From Fibrobacter sp. UBA4297 (lineage in GTDB: Bacteria; Fibrobacterota; Fibrobacteria; Fibrobacterales; Fibrobacteraceae), in the NCBI RefSeq assembly GCF_002394865.1, contig NZ_DGUZ01000019.1, positions 141,314 to 205,313 of the forward strand: a stretch of 64,000 bases of DNA, given 5' to 3'. The notes under the pieces were generated by a model, which was given only the letters and a program-made list of their open reading frames with translations, ran no database searches and was not told the origin of the DNA. Of the stretch, positions 8,564-17,003 are shown piece by piece; position 1 is the stretch's first letter, and every line of letters begins with the position of its first letter. Both the position numbers and the translations under genes were made by a program.

Positions 8564-9724
8564 ATGATTAAAGACGAGAAATACATATTGGTAGATAGTG
8601 AAGAATCGCTTGCAAACTTGCTTCTCGATTTGGAGCTCTATGACATGGCCGCCGTCGACACCGAGGCGGATTCCATGTACCATTACACGGCTCGTCTCTG
8701 TCTTATCCAGATCACCATTGGCGAACACCATTATATTGTGGACCCGCTTTGTGGGCTGGACCTTGCACCGCTGTTTAAGGCACGTGCAATGCAGACGCTG
8801 ATTTTCCACGGTGCAGATTACGACCTCAGACTTTTATGGCAGACTTACGGATTCTCTCCGAAGAGCATTTTCGATACGATGCTTGCCGCAAAGATTCTGG
8901 GCGAACAGCACCTCGGGCTTGCCGATTTGGTCAGGGAATATTTTGGCGACGAGCTCAAGAAAGAAAACCAGAGAGCCGACTGGACGATTCGACCACTTTC
9001 GCTGGACATGTGCGAATACGCCATCCACGATACGTTCTACCTTCACGAACTTTGTGCCATTTTAGCAGAAAAGCTGCAACAGGCCGGTCGTATGAGCTGG
9101 CTCACGGAGCAGTGCAACACGCTTATCGAACACGCAAGGACTCCGAACGCCCCGAAAAAAGATCCGTGGCGCATTACGGGTTCCAGCATTTATAGCCCCT
9201 GCGCATTGAACATCCTCAAGCACTTGTGGGAATGGCGCGAAAAGCAGGCCGAAGAACTCGACCGTCCACCTTATAAGGTGATGCAGTCCGAGCTGATGCT
9301 TGCGATTGTGAACGCCCAGAATTCGCATTTCCCGGAAGTCAGCGAAATGTTCCTGCCCAAGCTCCCGCGCAATTTCAAAGGCGACCGTCTGGAATCGTTT
9401 TTGAACATGCTGCGCACAGCTGTGGCCGTTCCGGAATGCGATTGGCCGATGCGCCTCCCGAAGGCTCCACCACCGCCAGTCATCCCGCATTCAGACTTGC
9501 TCAACGCGCTTAAGACGTGGCGTGACGAAAAGGCCGAAGAGCTGAAAATCGACGCTGCGCTCCTCGCGAACAAGTCTCAGTTGATTTGGCTTGCCGCGCC
9601 AGGGAACATCCCGTGGGAAAAGCGATACGAAGAAGCGCACTTGATGCACTGGCAGCAGTGCCTCTGGAACGAAATTCTGCGTGACAAGTTGCCGACGGCA
9701 AAACGCATAGGCGACGAAGAATAG
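8564..9724 (+). CDS. rnd: Ribonuclease D-like 3'-5' exonuclease
   Basis: The 386-aa protein is of RNase D length and belongs to the DEDDy exonuclease superfamily, which trims tRNA and other stable RNA 3' ends. Exo motif I is D32-x-E34 (DTEADS), motif II contains HGADYDLRLL, and motif III is the C-E-Y-A-I-H-D-T-F-Y-L stretch with the tyrosine of DEDDy enzymes. Two HRDC-like helical segments follow; the first contains LWEWREKQAEELDRPPYKVM. The start ATG has no Shine-Dalgarno; TACATT lies 10 nt before it. The next gene follows after 23 nt on the same strand. Confidence 0.9.
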   Translation: MIKDEKYILVDSEESLANLLLDLELYDMAAVDTEADSMYHYTARLCLIQITIGEHHYIVDPLCGLDLAPLFKARAMQTLIFHGADYDLRLLWQTYGFSPKSIFDTMLAAKILGEQHLGLADLVREYFGDELKKENQRADWTIRPLSLDMCEYAIHDTFYLHELCAILAEKLQQAGRMSWLTEQCNTLIEHARTPNAPKKDPWRITGSSIYSPCALNILKHLWEWREKQAEELDRPPYKVMQSELMLAIVNAQNSHFPEVSEMFLPKLPRNFKGDRLESFLNMLRTAVAVPECDWPMRLPKAPPPPVIPHSDLLNALKTWRDEKAEELKIDAALLANKSQLIWLAAPGNIPWEKRYEEAHLMHWQQCLWNEILRDKLPTAKRIGDEE

Positions 9725-9747
9725 AGCCTCAAAATAAAGGTTTTTAA

Positions 9748-10332
9748 ATGGCCGCGTCCATCGTTATTGTAATCTTAGTGTTGCTGATTTTTGGCAGCAG
9801 CCCCATCGTTGAGATGATCTTGAAGATGCGTCGCATGAAAAAGGGCGACGACATCATCAAGGAACCGTGGCAAGAAATCCACGACATTCCGGGCTACCAC
9901 GATGCAAGGAACATCGCGGCTTTTTACCCGCTCAAGGGCGAGCCGAACATCATGCCGATTCTTGAGGAACTCGCCACCGAAGGACGCCTTTTGCTCCCGA
10001 AGTGCGAGGGGGACGGCATCATGCTCTTCTACAAGATTGCAAACCTCAAGAAGGACCTGGTCAAGGGGCACTATGGAATCATGGAGCCCCGCGAAGGCAT
10101 CGAGAAGTTTGAAGGCGACATTCCTGTGTTCCTGGTCCCGGGCGTAAAGTTCAATTGGGACGGGAGCAGACAAGGACACGGCAAGGGATACTACGACAGG
10201 TTCCTCGCCAAATACCCTAACGCATTTAAGGCAGGGATTATGACTCCGGCGCAACTTTCCAAGGAACCGCTAGAGCAGAAAGAAACCGATGTGAAAATGC
10301 ACACGGTGATTGCCTGCCGAGAAAAGTACTAG
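9748..10332 (+). CDS. 5-formyltetrahydrofolate cyclo-ligase-like protein with N-terminal membrane segment
   Basis: The C-terminal two thirds match 5-formyl-THF cyclo-ligase, which converts folinate to methenyl-THF using ATP. The key block is P-G-V-K-F-N-W-D-G-S-R-Q-G-H-G-K-G-Y-Y-D-R (residues 131-151), the ATP and folate site. Upstream, GRLLLPKCEGDGIMLFYKI corresponds to the LP...M-x-F segment. Unusually, the first 25 residues (ASIVIVILVLLIFG) form a hydrophobic helix in place of the normal amphipathic first helix, followed by KMRRMKKG, as if membrane-anchored. AAAGG precedes the ATG. Likely one transcript with rnd. Confidence 0.8.
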   Translation: MAASIVIVILVLLIFGSSPIVEMILKMRRMKKGDDIIKEPWQEIHDIPGYHDARNIAAFYPLKGEPNIMPILEELATEGRLLLPKCEGDGIMLFYKIANLKKDLVKGHYGIMEPREGIEKFEGDIPVFLVPGVKFNWDGSRQGHGKGYYDRFLAKYPNAFKAGIMTPAQLSKEPLEQKETDVKMHTVIACREKY

Positions 10333-10353
10333 CGTGGAATTCTAAATTTTTAA

Positions 10354-10385
10354 TGGAGATGCCCGCTCAGCGGCGGGCATGACAA
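10354..10385. repeat. Class A palindromic repeat
   Basis: GGAGATGCCCGCTCAGCGGCGGGCATGACAA-type element between two co-oriented genes. Confidence 0.85.
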
Positions 10386-10414
10386 TTTAAACCTTTTCAT
10401 GGAGAATCCAGAAA

Positions 10415-11530
10415 ATGAGTTTCAATAATGACGACAGCCGTCGCGGTTTTGGTAACGATCGCAAGCGCCACTTTGGGCGTACAGCACGCCCCACATTCGA
10501 TGAGGCGAAGTTCAACCGCGAACATCCGGACGAACCTGAACGCGCACCCGAACGTCGCGAATTTTCACAGGAACGCCGTGGTGGCATTGGTAGCCAGGCG
10601 CACCTCCGTCGCGACCGCGACGATTTTGCCAATCGCCCGAGCCGCTTCGACAGCGACCGTCCGAGCTTTGGCGACCGCCCGAAGCGCTTTGAAGGCGAGC
10701 GCAATTTTGGCGAACGCCGCGAATTCGACAAGACCCGCGCCAATCAGGAAAACTTCGTGCCGGCAGTCGGTGATGCCGATGCAGCCCCGCAGGTCGCCGT
10801 CGGTGGCATCAAGGAAGTCGAAGAACTTTTGAACAAGAACCCGCTCCAGGTCCACCGCGTGCTCTTCATGCACAAGTCCGGCAACCCGAAGCTCTATGAA
10901 CTCCAGAAGCTCGCCAAGCGCGCCCACGTGCACGTGCAGCAGGTCGATTCCAAGATTCTTGACAGCTACGCCCGCCCGAACCACGGCGTCGTTGCACTCA
11001 TGAACGAGAAGGAACTCCTGAACTGGATGGACGTCCGCGAAGAATTCTTCAAAGCCCGTGACACGGGCGAAAAGAAGCTCATCGCCGTTGCCACAAACAT
11101 CGAAGACCCGCGTAACCTCGGAGCTTGCATCCGTAGCTCGCTCGCCTTGGGCGTTGACATTTTGCTCCTCCCCGCAAAGGGCATGTGCGGCATTACCCCG
11201 AGCGTCGCCCGCACTTCTGCAGGCGCACTCGAAAAACTCCGCATCTGCCGTCCGGACAACCTTGAAGGCGCCATCGGCGAACTCAAGATGGCCGGCTACC
11301 AGATTCTCGGGCTCGACGCCGACACAGAAACAAACCTCGCCGGATTCGACTTTGCAGACCACGTGGTGCTCGCCGTCGGTGGTGAAGACGTGGGCCTCCC
11401 CCCGTTCATCAAGAAGCAGTGCGACGCCGTACTCCGTATCCCGATGAAGCCCGAAGCTCATTCGTACAACGCATCTGTAGCCCTTTCGCTCGGCCTTTAC
11501 GAATACGCTCGCTTGCGCATCAAAGCATAA
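10415..11530 (+). CDS. rlmB: TrmH/SpoU-family rRNA 2'-O-methyltransferase (RlmB-like) with Arg-rich N-terminal extension
   Basis: Residues 130-371 form a typical SPOUT methyltransferase. A substrate-binding domain (VHRVLFMHKSG...HGVVALM) precedes motif 1 (NIEDPRNLGACIRSS, from 228), motif 2 (GGEDVGLPP, 322-330) and motif 3 (IPMKPEAHSYNASVALSLGLYEY, from 342), which form the trefoil knot and SAM site. The nearest named function is 23S rRNA Gm2251 methylation. The first 110 residues are rich in Arg, Asp, Phe and Gly (R-x-F, D-R-P, G-E-R), low complexity and probably an RNA-binding tail. GGAG precedes the ATG and a terminator follows. Confidence 0.85.
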   Translation: MSFNNDDSRRGFGNDRKRHFGRTARPTFDEAKFNREHPDEPERAPERREFSQERRGGIGSQAHLRRDRDDFANRPSRFDSDRPSFGDRPKRFEGERNFGERREFDKTRANQENFVPAVGDADAAPQVAVGGIKEVEELLNKNPLQVHRVLFMHKSGNPKLYELQKLAKRAHVHVQQVDSKILDSYARPNHGVVALMNEKELLNWMDVREEFFKARDTGEKKLIAVATNIEDPRNLGACIRSSLALGVDILLLPAKGMCGITPSVARTSAGALEKLRICRPDNLEGAIGELKMAGYQILGLDADTETNLAGFDFADHVVLAVGGEDVGLPPFIKKQCDAVLRIPMKPEAHSYNASVALSLGLYEYARLRIKA

Positions 11531-11600
11531 TTTGCACAAAACGCGCGAAATTAGCCGTTGTAAAGTTGTAAACACAAACAACGTGTAAACAGAAATAAAC

Positions 11601-11631
11601 GCACCCTTTCAACGAGGGTGCATTTATTTTT
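11601..11631 (+). terminator. Intrinsic terminator after rlmB
   Basis: GCACCCT, 7-nt loop, AGGGTGC, then ATTTATTTTT. Confidence 0.8.
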
Positions 11632-11662
11632 AGAAGAGATGGATAAGGAGTGTGGATACATT

Positions 11663-13501
11663 ATGCTAAAAAAAGCCCTATTATCGTGTTGCTTTGCGGC
11701 AGGGATGTCCCTTGCGCAAACGTACGACTTACCGATTGTTTTCGTTGATACCAAAGGCAAATGCCTTGACAAAAATGTCACCGAAAAAATTCCTGCAACA
11801 ATGCGCGTACTCGATGGAGAAAAAAACTCCGTTGCAGACAGTGCCAAAGGTACGCTTTATGACATTGGCATCAAGGTAAGAGGGCAATCATCCGCCTTGT
11901 TCCCGAAGCCAGGCTATGGCGTAGAAGTCCGTGACGAAAAAGGTGAAGGTCTTGACGTCAGCCTGTTCGGGCTCCCGCCTGCAGACGACTGGGTTTTCCA
12001 TGGTCCTTATGTAGACAAGAGCATGATGCGAAACGCTCTCGCCCACTGGCTCTTTAGACAAGCAGGCCACTACAGCCCACGCACTAAGCATTTTGACTTG
12101 TACATCAACGGCGTTTACCGCGGCGTGTACGTGCTTATTGAAAAAATCAAACGCGGCAAGTATCGCGTGAACGTAAGCAAGCTCAAAGAAACTGACGTTA
12201 GCGGCGAAGACGTGACCGGCGGCTACATTTGGGCTTTTGACAAAACGGGCACCAACACCGGTGGCGCAGGCAGTGGCCCCATCGAAAAGGAAGGCTTTAA
12301 CACTTCTGACGGTTTAAACGTCATTTTGCACTACCCCAAAAAGGAAAACATCCAAAAGCAACAGGAAGATTACCTGAAAAAATACCTGAACGATCTTGAA
12401 GGCTTGTTCAAGAACGGCAAGAACGGTCAAGGCTATGAAAACTACGTGGATATGACATCGGCTCTGGACTATGTCTTGCACGAAGAAGTGACGAACAACG
12501 CGGACTCCTACTGGTGCAGTTTCTTCTTGCACAAGCCAAAGGACAAAACCGACAAGAACGGAGTCAAGACGGAAGGCAAGGTAACACTTGGCCCGGCTTG
12601 GGACTTTAACCTCGCCATGAGTAATGGCAGCCAGCCCGAAAATGGCGGAGGCAATAACGGCGGTGGCATGTGGGGCGGCGGCTTCGGTGGTGGTTTCGGT
12701 GGTGGCGGAAACGGCTTCGGAAGTTCCGGCACAAGCGGCTGGCAAATCGAAAACAGCCAAAAGTCAGGCAATGGCGGCATGTGGGGCATGGGTAGCTCCC
12801 TCAAGGCCCCAAACTGGCTCCTTGGCATGTGGAAGGACAGTCACTACCAAAGTGAATTGAAGAAACGCTGGGCAGAACTCCGCAGTGGCGTTTGGCACAC
12901 CAAGACTTTGGATCTCTACCTCGATTCCATGAAGACGTACCTCAAGAACGCAGCTGACAGAAACTTCAAGCGTTGGCCGAACTTGGGCAAATCAAGCGGT
13001 CAGAACGATGCGGACCCGCAGCCAATGAAATACTGCAATAGCAGCAGTGGCGGTGGCTTTGGCATGCCTATGGGTGGCTACAACGCAACGACTTGGGACG
13101 GCGAAGTGGAACACCTCCGCAAGAAGATGAAAGAAAGAATGCAGTGGATGGACGAACAGCTTGGTTTCAAGGAACCGTCCACCCCCATTACGATGGCACC
13201 TGTTGACCCGTCAATCCATGATCCTGATTGGCAGAACGACGGCAAGGACAAAGATTCCATTCCGATGGGCATCCGCTATGACGATCTCAGCAGACTGTCT
13301 CCGACAAACTTCTTCGTGGTCATTGGCAACTACCTCGAAATCCACACGGATATGGGCGGCAAGTTTGCCCTAGTCGATTTGAACGGTGCTGTTTTGTACA
13401 AGACCCAAATTAAGACCGGAACGACCAACATCGAAATTCCGGCCAAGGCTCGCAACAGGCACTGGATCGCAACGCTTAATGGCAAGATGCTTTCCAAATG
13501 A
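11663..13501 (+). CDS. Secreted CotH kinase-family protein with Gly-rich insertion
   Basis: I start at the ATG at 11663 (MLKKALLSCCFAAGMSLAQ), 11 nt after AAGGAG; an upstream in-frame GTG lies inside the previous terminator. A signal peptide is followed by a CotH-type protein kinase-like domain (GIKVRGQSSALFPKPGYGVE, FHGPYVDKSMMRNALAHWL, YINGVYRGVYVLIEKIKRG, GGYIWAFDKTG). A Gly/Asn-rich segment near residues 330-360 (GGGFGGGFGGGGNGFG) interrupts it just after the LGPAWDFNLAMSN motif. The end (FALVDLNGAVLYKTQ...HWIATLNGKMLSK) resembles a C-terminal secretion/sorting beta domain. The substrate in Fibrobacter is unknown. Confidence 0.8.
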   Translation: MLKKALLSCCFAAGMSLAQTYDLPIVFVDTKGKCLDKNVTEKIPATMRVLDGEKNSVADSAKGTLYDIGIKVRGQSSALFPKPGYGVEVRDEKGEGLDVSLFGLPPADDWVFHGPYVDKSMMRNALAHWLFRQAGHYSPRTKHFDLYINGVYRGVYVLIEKIKRGKYRVNVSKLKETDVSGEDVTGGYIWAFDKTGTNTGGAGSGPIEKEGFNTSDGLNVILHYPKKENIQKQQEDYLKKYLNDLEGLFKNGKNGQGYENYVDMTSALDYVLHEEVTNNADSYWCSFFLHKPKDKTDKNGVKTEGKVTLGPAWDFNLAMSNGSQPENGGGNNGGGMWGGGFGGGFGGGGNGFGSSGTSGWQIENSQKSGNGGMWGMGSSLKAPNWLLGMWKDSHYQSELKKRWAELRSGVWHTKTLDLYLDSMKTYLKNAADRNFKRWPNLGKSSGQNDADPQPMKYCNSSSGGGFGMPMGGYNATTWDGEVEHLRKKMKERMQWMDEQLGFKEPSTPITMAPVDPSIHDPDWQNDGKDKDSIPMGIRYDDLSRLSPTNFFVVIGNYLEIHTDMGGKFALVDLNGAVLYKTQIKTGTTNIEIPAKARNRHWIATLNGKMLSK

Positions 13502-13530
13502 CCTCTTAAAAAAAATTCCTCACTTAATAG

Positions 13531-13568
13531 AAATGCCGGCTCACGGGAGTCGGCATTTTCCTTTTTTT
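13531..13568 (+). terminator. Intrinsic terminator after the cotH-like gene
   Basis: AAATGCCGGCT, 6-nt loop, AGTCGGCATTT (one G-U) and a T-rich tail. Confidence 0.8.
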
Positions 13569-13597
13569 TATGTATCAGCAATCAGAAATGTGTATGG

Positions 13598-13626
13598 CGA
13601 CCCCGGCACGATGGCCGGGGTGACAT
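13598..13626. repeat. Class A palindromic repeat variant
   Basis: GACCCCGGC...GCCGGGGTGACATT; same GTGACA edge as other copies, hairpin arms changed. Confidence 0.7.
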
Positions 13627-13643
13627 TGCGCCCAAGGTAATAA

Positions 13644-14564
13644 TTACGTGTTCCAAAGCCAGGTGCTGAGGTAGCGTTCACCAGTATCCGGAAGCACTGC
13701 GACAATGCGCTTGCCCTTGAATTCCGGGCGCTTCGCGACCGTAAGAGCACATTCGAGAGCGGCACCCGACGAAATCCCGACGAAGATTCCTTCTTCGGCA
13801 GCGGCAGCACGAGCGGCATTCCCCGCCTTTTCTGTGCTGGTCAAGTACACCTCATCAACAACCTTCGGATCGTAGTTCTTGGGGACAAAGTTTGCACCGA
13901 TGCCCTGAATCTTGTGCGGACCAGCAACACCCTTAGAAATCATCGGAGAATCGTCCGGTTCAATTGCGATAACGTAAATATTCGGATTCTTTTCCTTAAG
14001 GAACTTCGCCGTGCCAGAAACTGTTCCGCCCGTGCCTGCAGTAGCAATGAACACATCGACCTTGCCTTCCGTATCGCGCCAGATTTCAGGACCTGTCGTG
14101 CGGTAATGAGCCTCTGGATTTGCAGGATTGTCGAACTGTTGCGGAATGAAGCTACCCGGATTGGCAGCAGCGATTTCATTTGCCTTCGCGATGCAGCCAG
14201 CCATGCCCTTAGCGCCCTCGGTCAGCACCACTTCGGCACCGAGCGACTTGAGGAGCATGCGGCGTTCCATGCTCATGGAATCTGGCATGGTAAGCACCAC
14301 CTTGTAGCCCTTCACTGCACCTACGTAAGCAAGGCCCACGCCTGTGTTGCCGCTGGTCGGTTCGATGATGAGCGCACCCGGCTTGAGCTTGCCTTCTTGT
14401 TCGGCACGTTCAATCATGTTGAGCGCCACGCGGTCCTTTGCGCTACCAAGCGGGTTGAACATTTCGAGTTTCACATAGACTTCGGCATCGCCCTTGTTGA
14501 GCTTGTTGATGCGCACCAGCGGCGTATTGCCAATCGTTTCGAGAATGTTGTTGTAAATAGCCAT
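13644..14564 (-). CDS. cysK: Cysteine synthase (O-acetylserine sulfhydrylase)
   Basis: The 306-aa PLP enzyme makes L-cysteine from O-acetylserine and sulfide. It shows the PLP-lysine motif NPLGSAKDR (about residues 33-41), the phosphate loop TSGNTG (near 68), the GTGGTVSG loop and the terminal PDTGERYLST. Length is typical. The start codon directly follows a hairpin and seven T residues, and the Shine-Dalgarno GGAGAAC forms the 3' arm of that hairpin, so expression may be controlled there. It lies 55 nt downstream of a co-oriented lipoprotein gene. Confidence 0.95.
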   Translation of the reverse strand: MAIYNNILETIGNTPLVRINKLNKGDAEVYVKLEMFNPLGSAKDRVALNMIERAEQEGKLKPGALIIEPTSGNTGVGLAYVGAVKGYKVVLTMPDSMSMERRMLLKSLGAEVVLTEGAKGMAGCIAKANEIAAANPGSFIPQQFDNPANPEAHYRTTGPEIWRDTEGKVDVFIATAGTGGTVSGTAKFLKEKNPNIYVIAIEPDDSPMISKGVAGPHKIQGIGANFVPKNYDPKVVDEVYLTSTEKAGNAARAAAAEEGIFVGISSGAALECALTVAKRPEFKGKRIVAVLPDTGERYLSTWLWNT

Positions 14565-14594
14565 AAAAAAAGTTCTCCGAACTGTACGGAGAAC
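14564..14594 (-). promoter_or_regulatory. cysK: Terminator-like hairpin that contains the cysK Shine-Dalgarno
   Basis: On the minus strand GTTCTCCG, 7-nt loop, CGGAGAAC, TTTTTTT, ATG. The 8-bp stem with a U-run is a textbook intrinsic terminator for the upstream lipoprotein gene. The GGAG of its 3' arm is also the only Shine-Dalgarno for cysK, 10 nt from the ATG. Confidence 0.65.
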
Positions 14595-14619
14595 AATCTA
14601 GAATTATTTTTAGTGCGTT

Positions 14620-15798
14620 CTAGTTTCGCGGAGTGAATTCCGGAAGAATATTGAAATTGTTCCTACTCATGGTTTCCTGTTCGCTAACGATGGTTTCGAA
14701 CGGGATTCCCGTGAAATTCTTTACGGCACATCCAAATGCCTTCTCGATATATTCGTAATAAGAACCGTTTGTCGCTTCGCATTCCGCCTGGAAAACTTCC
14801 TTGGCCGAACCGGTACCGTCATTGACTAGGTATACAATGCCGATGTCGGGTACTAGGAGGGTAGTCGTATTGGTTGAACGCCAGTCTCCGTATTTTGCGA
14901 TATGACGCGTTACGCCGAATTCTTCCTGATAGATGCTTCCGGTACAGGTGTTGTCATCTTCGTTAAGGATGAATTTTTTACCTTCCGTTGTGAACTTGTA
15001 TTCTGCGTCCATGTTAAAAATTAAGGGCATGCCGTCAATCTCGTCGTGTTCAATTTTTTGCGGGAATGCCGCGGCGAGGCTGTCCAGAGTCACGCGTTCT
15101 TCATCGGAAACCTCTAGGTTGGTCGTGTTGGGTTCAAGGATGAATACCCTGCCAGAATTCACCTTGATGCTGCTGTCGGGGTCTGATTTGGGAATGTCGT
15201 ATTCTGTAGAGTCTACGCCATCGGCGATGGTGCTGCAGACGGCGTCGGATTGTTCCGTGAAACCGCCAACAATGGCATCGAAGTCGTTTGTTGGATTGGA
15301 GGCATAGCAGAAAACCTTCAGGTTGCCGTTCCTGCTGCAATTTGCATCGGCTACAACGTCAACCGATCCTGAAATGCATGATTCTTTGAATACGTTGAGA
15401 AGGCTGTCGCAAGAGCTCCCGAAGTTGCCGAGAGAAAGTGTCCTTTCCATGGTGTTGTCTTCGGTAATATGGATTCTTGCTAGATAGGACTTCTTACTTG
15501 CGTACTTGCCGGCAGAACACGTTGCTTCGGCCCCGTATTCTTGACCATAAATGGCGACTTCACCTTTGGCAATCTTCTTTACCGATGTTGCTGCGGTCGC
15601 AAAGAAAATATCTTGTTTCGGTTCGGAAGAATTGATAGAGGAACTACTGGTGACTTCTTCCGAAGAACTGCTGTTTTCGGCAGTCGCGTTCGGCATGGTC
15701 GTGGAACCCGCCGAAGAGGGGTTATCCGAAGAGCAGGCTGCCAGAGCGCAAAGGGCAAACGCGCCTGCGATATAGAGATTCTTCTTGAGGTTAAGCAT
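14620..15798 (-). CDS. Lipoprotein of unknown function with Ser-rich linker
   Basis: The 392-aa protein starts with a type II signal peptide and lipobox (ALCALAAC, Cys at 22), then a Ser/Glu-rich linker (SSSSEEVTSSSSINSSE) typical of Fibrobacter lipoproteins. The rest contains several cysteines and acidic patches (SDPDSSIKVNSGRVF, TSTTTLLVPDIGIVYLV) without a domain I recognise. Its ATG overlaps the end of the upstream TIGR02147 gene by 8 nt, so they are translationally coupled. Confidence 0.75.
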   Translation of the reverse strand: MLNLKKNLYIAGAFALCALAACSSDNPSSAGSTTMPNATAENSSSSEEVTSSSSINSSEPKQDIFFATAATSVKKIAKGEVAIYGQEYGAEATCSAGKYASKKSYLARIHITEDNTMERTLSLGNFGSSCDSLLNVFKESCISGSVDVVADANCSRNGNLKVFCYASNPTNDFDAIVGGFTEQSDAVCSTIADGVDSTEYDIPKSDPDSSIKVNSGRVFILEPNTTNLEVSDEERVTLDSLAAAFPQKIEHDEIDGMPLIFNMDAEYKFTTEGKKFILNEDDNTCTGSIYQEEFGVTRHIAKYGDWRSTNTTTLLVPDIGIVYLVNDGTGSAKEVFQAECEATNGSYYEYIEKAFGCAVKNFTGIPFETIVSEQETMSRNNFNILPEFTPRN

Positions 15799-16624
15799 GG
15801 TTCTCTCCTTCTATCTTGTTTGTAAACGGGAAAAGTTGAAAGTTCAGGCCATAGACCTGGTCCAGTTTGCCGCCCTCGTTTGCGATGGCGGCGATTTTCT
15901 TGGCGCAGGCATCTATTTCGGCGACGATGCGTGCATAGTTGGATTCGTTCACGCCGATGGTCATTCCGGTAAAGTACCGCTCGCTTGCGCTGTAACGGTC
16001 TACCGCACGCACGGCCATGTTGCCCATTTCCTTGTGCATGGCACGGATGGCAATCGGCTGCGCTTCTGCCGAGCCGATGACGGCCTTCTCAGTTTGTGAA
16101 TAGGCCTTCTCGCCGTCCTTCTTCAGGAACCCGGCCTTCACCAGGAAGGAGAGGATGTCGCGGACCTCTTCGGCAGATACATATTCCTTGCACTCGTCGG
16201 CGAGTTTGCGGGGTTGTGCTCCGGGCATCATCGGGGCGAGTTCACGGATTACCGGGTACTTCCAGGATTCGTAATACTGGAACGCCTCGCTATCGGCAAC
16301 GCGCACCTTGTGCTCGACTGCAATCTTTTCCAGTTTGAGCAGCGTTGCCTTCTTGTCGGCATCCTTGGTTGCCTTGGCAAGTGTCACGAGCAGCGAGAAG
16401 TATTCCTCCTCGTGACCCGCAAGCCCCATCGCATGTGCAACCTGTTCCATTTTGACAAGACTCAAGCTGCTCTTGCCTTCGCAAACAAGCTTTAGGTAAA
16501 CCGGCGACTTGAACCCCGCCAGCTTGGAAAACTCTCGCCACGAAAACGCGCTCGTCCTTTTACGCTCTTCGTAAAAGTCCTGCATATACAGGCGGTAATC
16601 CTTATATTCTGTTATCGGTTTCAT
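15791..16624 (-). CDS. TIGR02147-family protein (putative regulator)
   Basis: The 277-aa product opens with the family signature ITEYKDYRLYMQDFYEERK followed by the FSWREFSKLAGFKSPVYLKLV helix-turn-helix-like segment. The rest is helical and charged. This family (DUF4423 type) is multi-copy in Fibrobacter and is often found directly upstream of a secreted protein or lipoprotein gene, as here. It is probably cytoplasmic; a DNA-binding regulator of its partner is an inference from the N-terminal helix-turn-helix-like part. Confidence 0.85.
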   Translation of the reverse strand: MKPITEYKDYRLYMQDFYEERKRTSAFSWREFSKLAGFKSPVYLKLVCEGKSSLSLVKMEQVAHAMGLAGHEEEYFSLLVTLAKATKDADKKATLLKLEKIAVEHKVRVADSEAFQYYESWKYPVIRELAPMMPGAQPRKLADECKEYVSAEEVRDILSFLVKAGFLKKDGEKAYSQTEKAVIGSAEAQPIAIRAMHKEMGNMAVRAVDRYSASERYFTGMTIGVNESNYARIVAEIDACAKKIAAIANEGGKLDQVYGLNFQLFPFTNKIEGENHA

Positions 16625-17003
16625 AAGTAGTCATTAGTTATTGGTCACTAGTTATTGGTCAATAGTTTTGGGTTAGAACATCCGTTCTTACATGTATAAA
16701 TTTAGATTTCTCTCCAAGCGCACGCAATATTAAAATGATACAAAATTAAAGAAAAATTCAAATTTTTAAGGATTTTTATAAATATTTTTCAATTTTAAAA
16801 TCTAAAAGATACACAATGTATCATTAATAAAAAAAGTCACTGGATCCTTCGACTCCGTTACACTCCGCTCAGGATGACAAAACGGAGCAATATCATCAAT
16901 AATACAATTACTCCAACTTATTACAAAAATGCGTCATAAAAATTTCCACACCGCAACAAAATGAGGTATATTAAAATAAACCTATCAAATAAGGGAGTTT
17001 ATT
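16625..17003. other. AT-rich gap with short repeats
   Basis: No gene seen. 16627-16675 is a run of TTAGTTATTGGTCACTAG-like units related to repeats at 25584 and 55098. 16841-16880 is a repeat with GGATCCTTCGACTCCG...CTCAGGATGACAA. The end holds a weak promoter candidate for rubrerythrin (TATATT at 16967-16972) and the GGGAG ribosome binding site. Confidence 0.6.

Noticed and set aside
10565..11581. Open frame opposite rlmB
   Set aside because: Shadow frame; it also runs into the rlmB terminator region.
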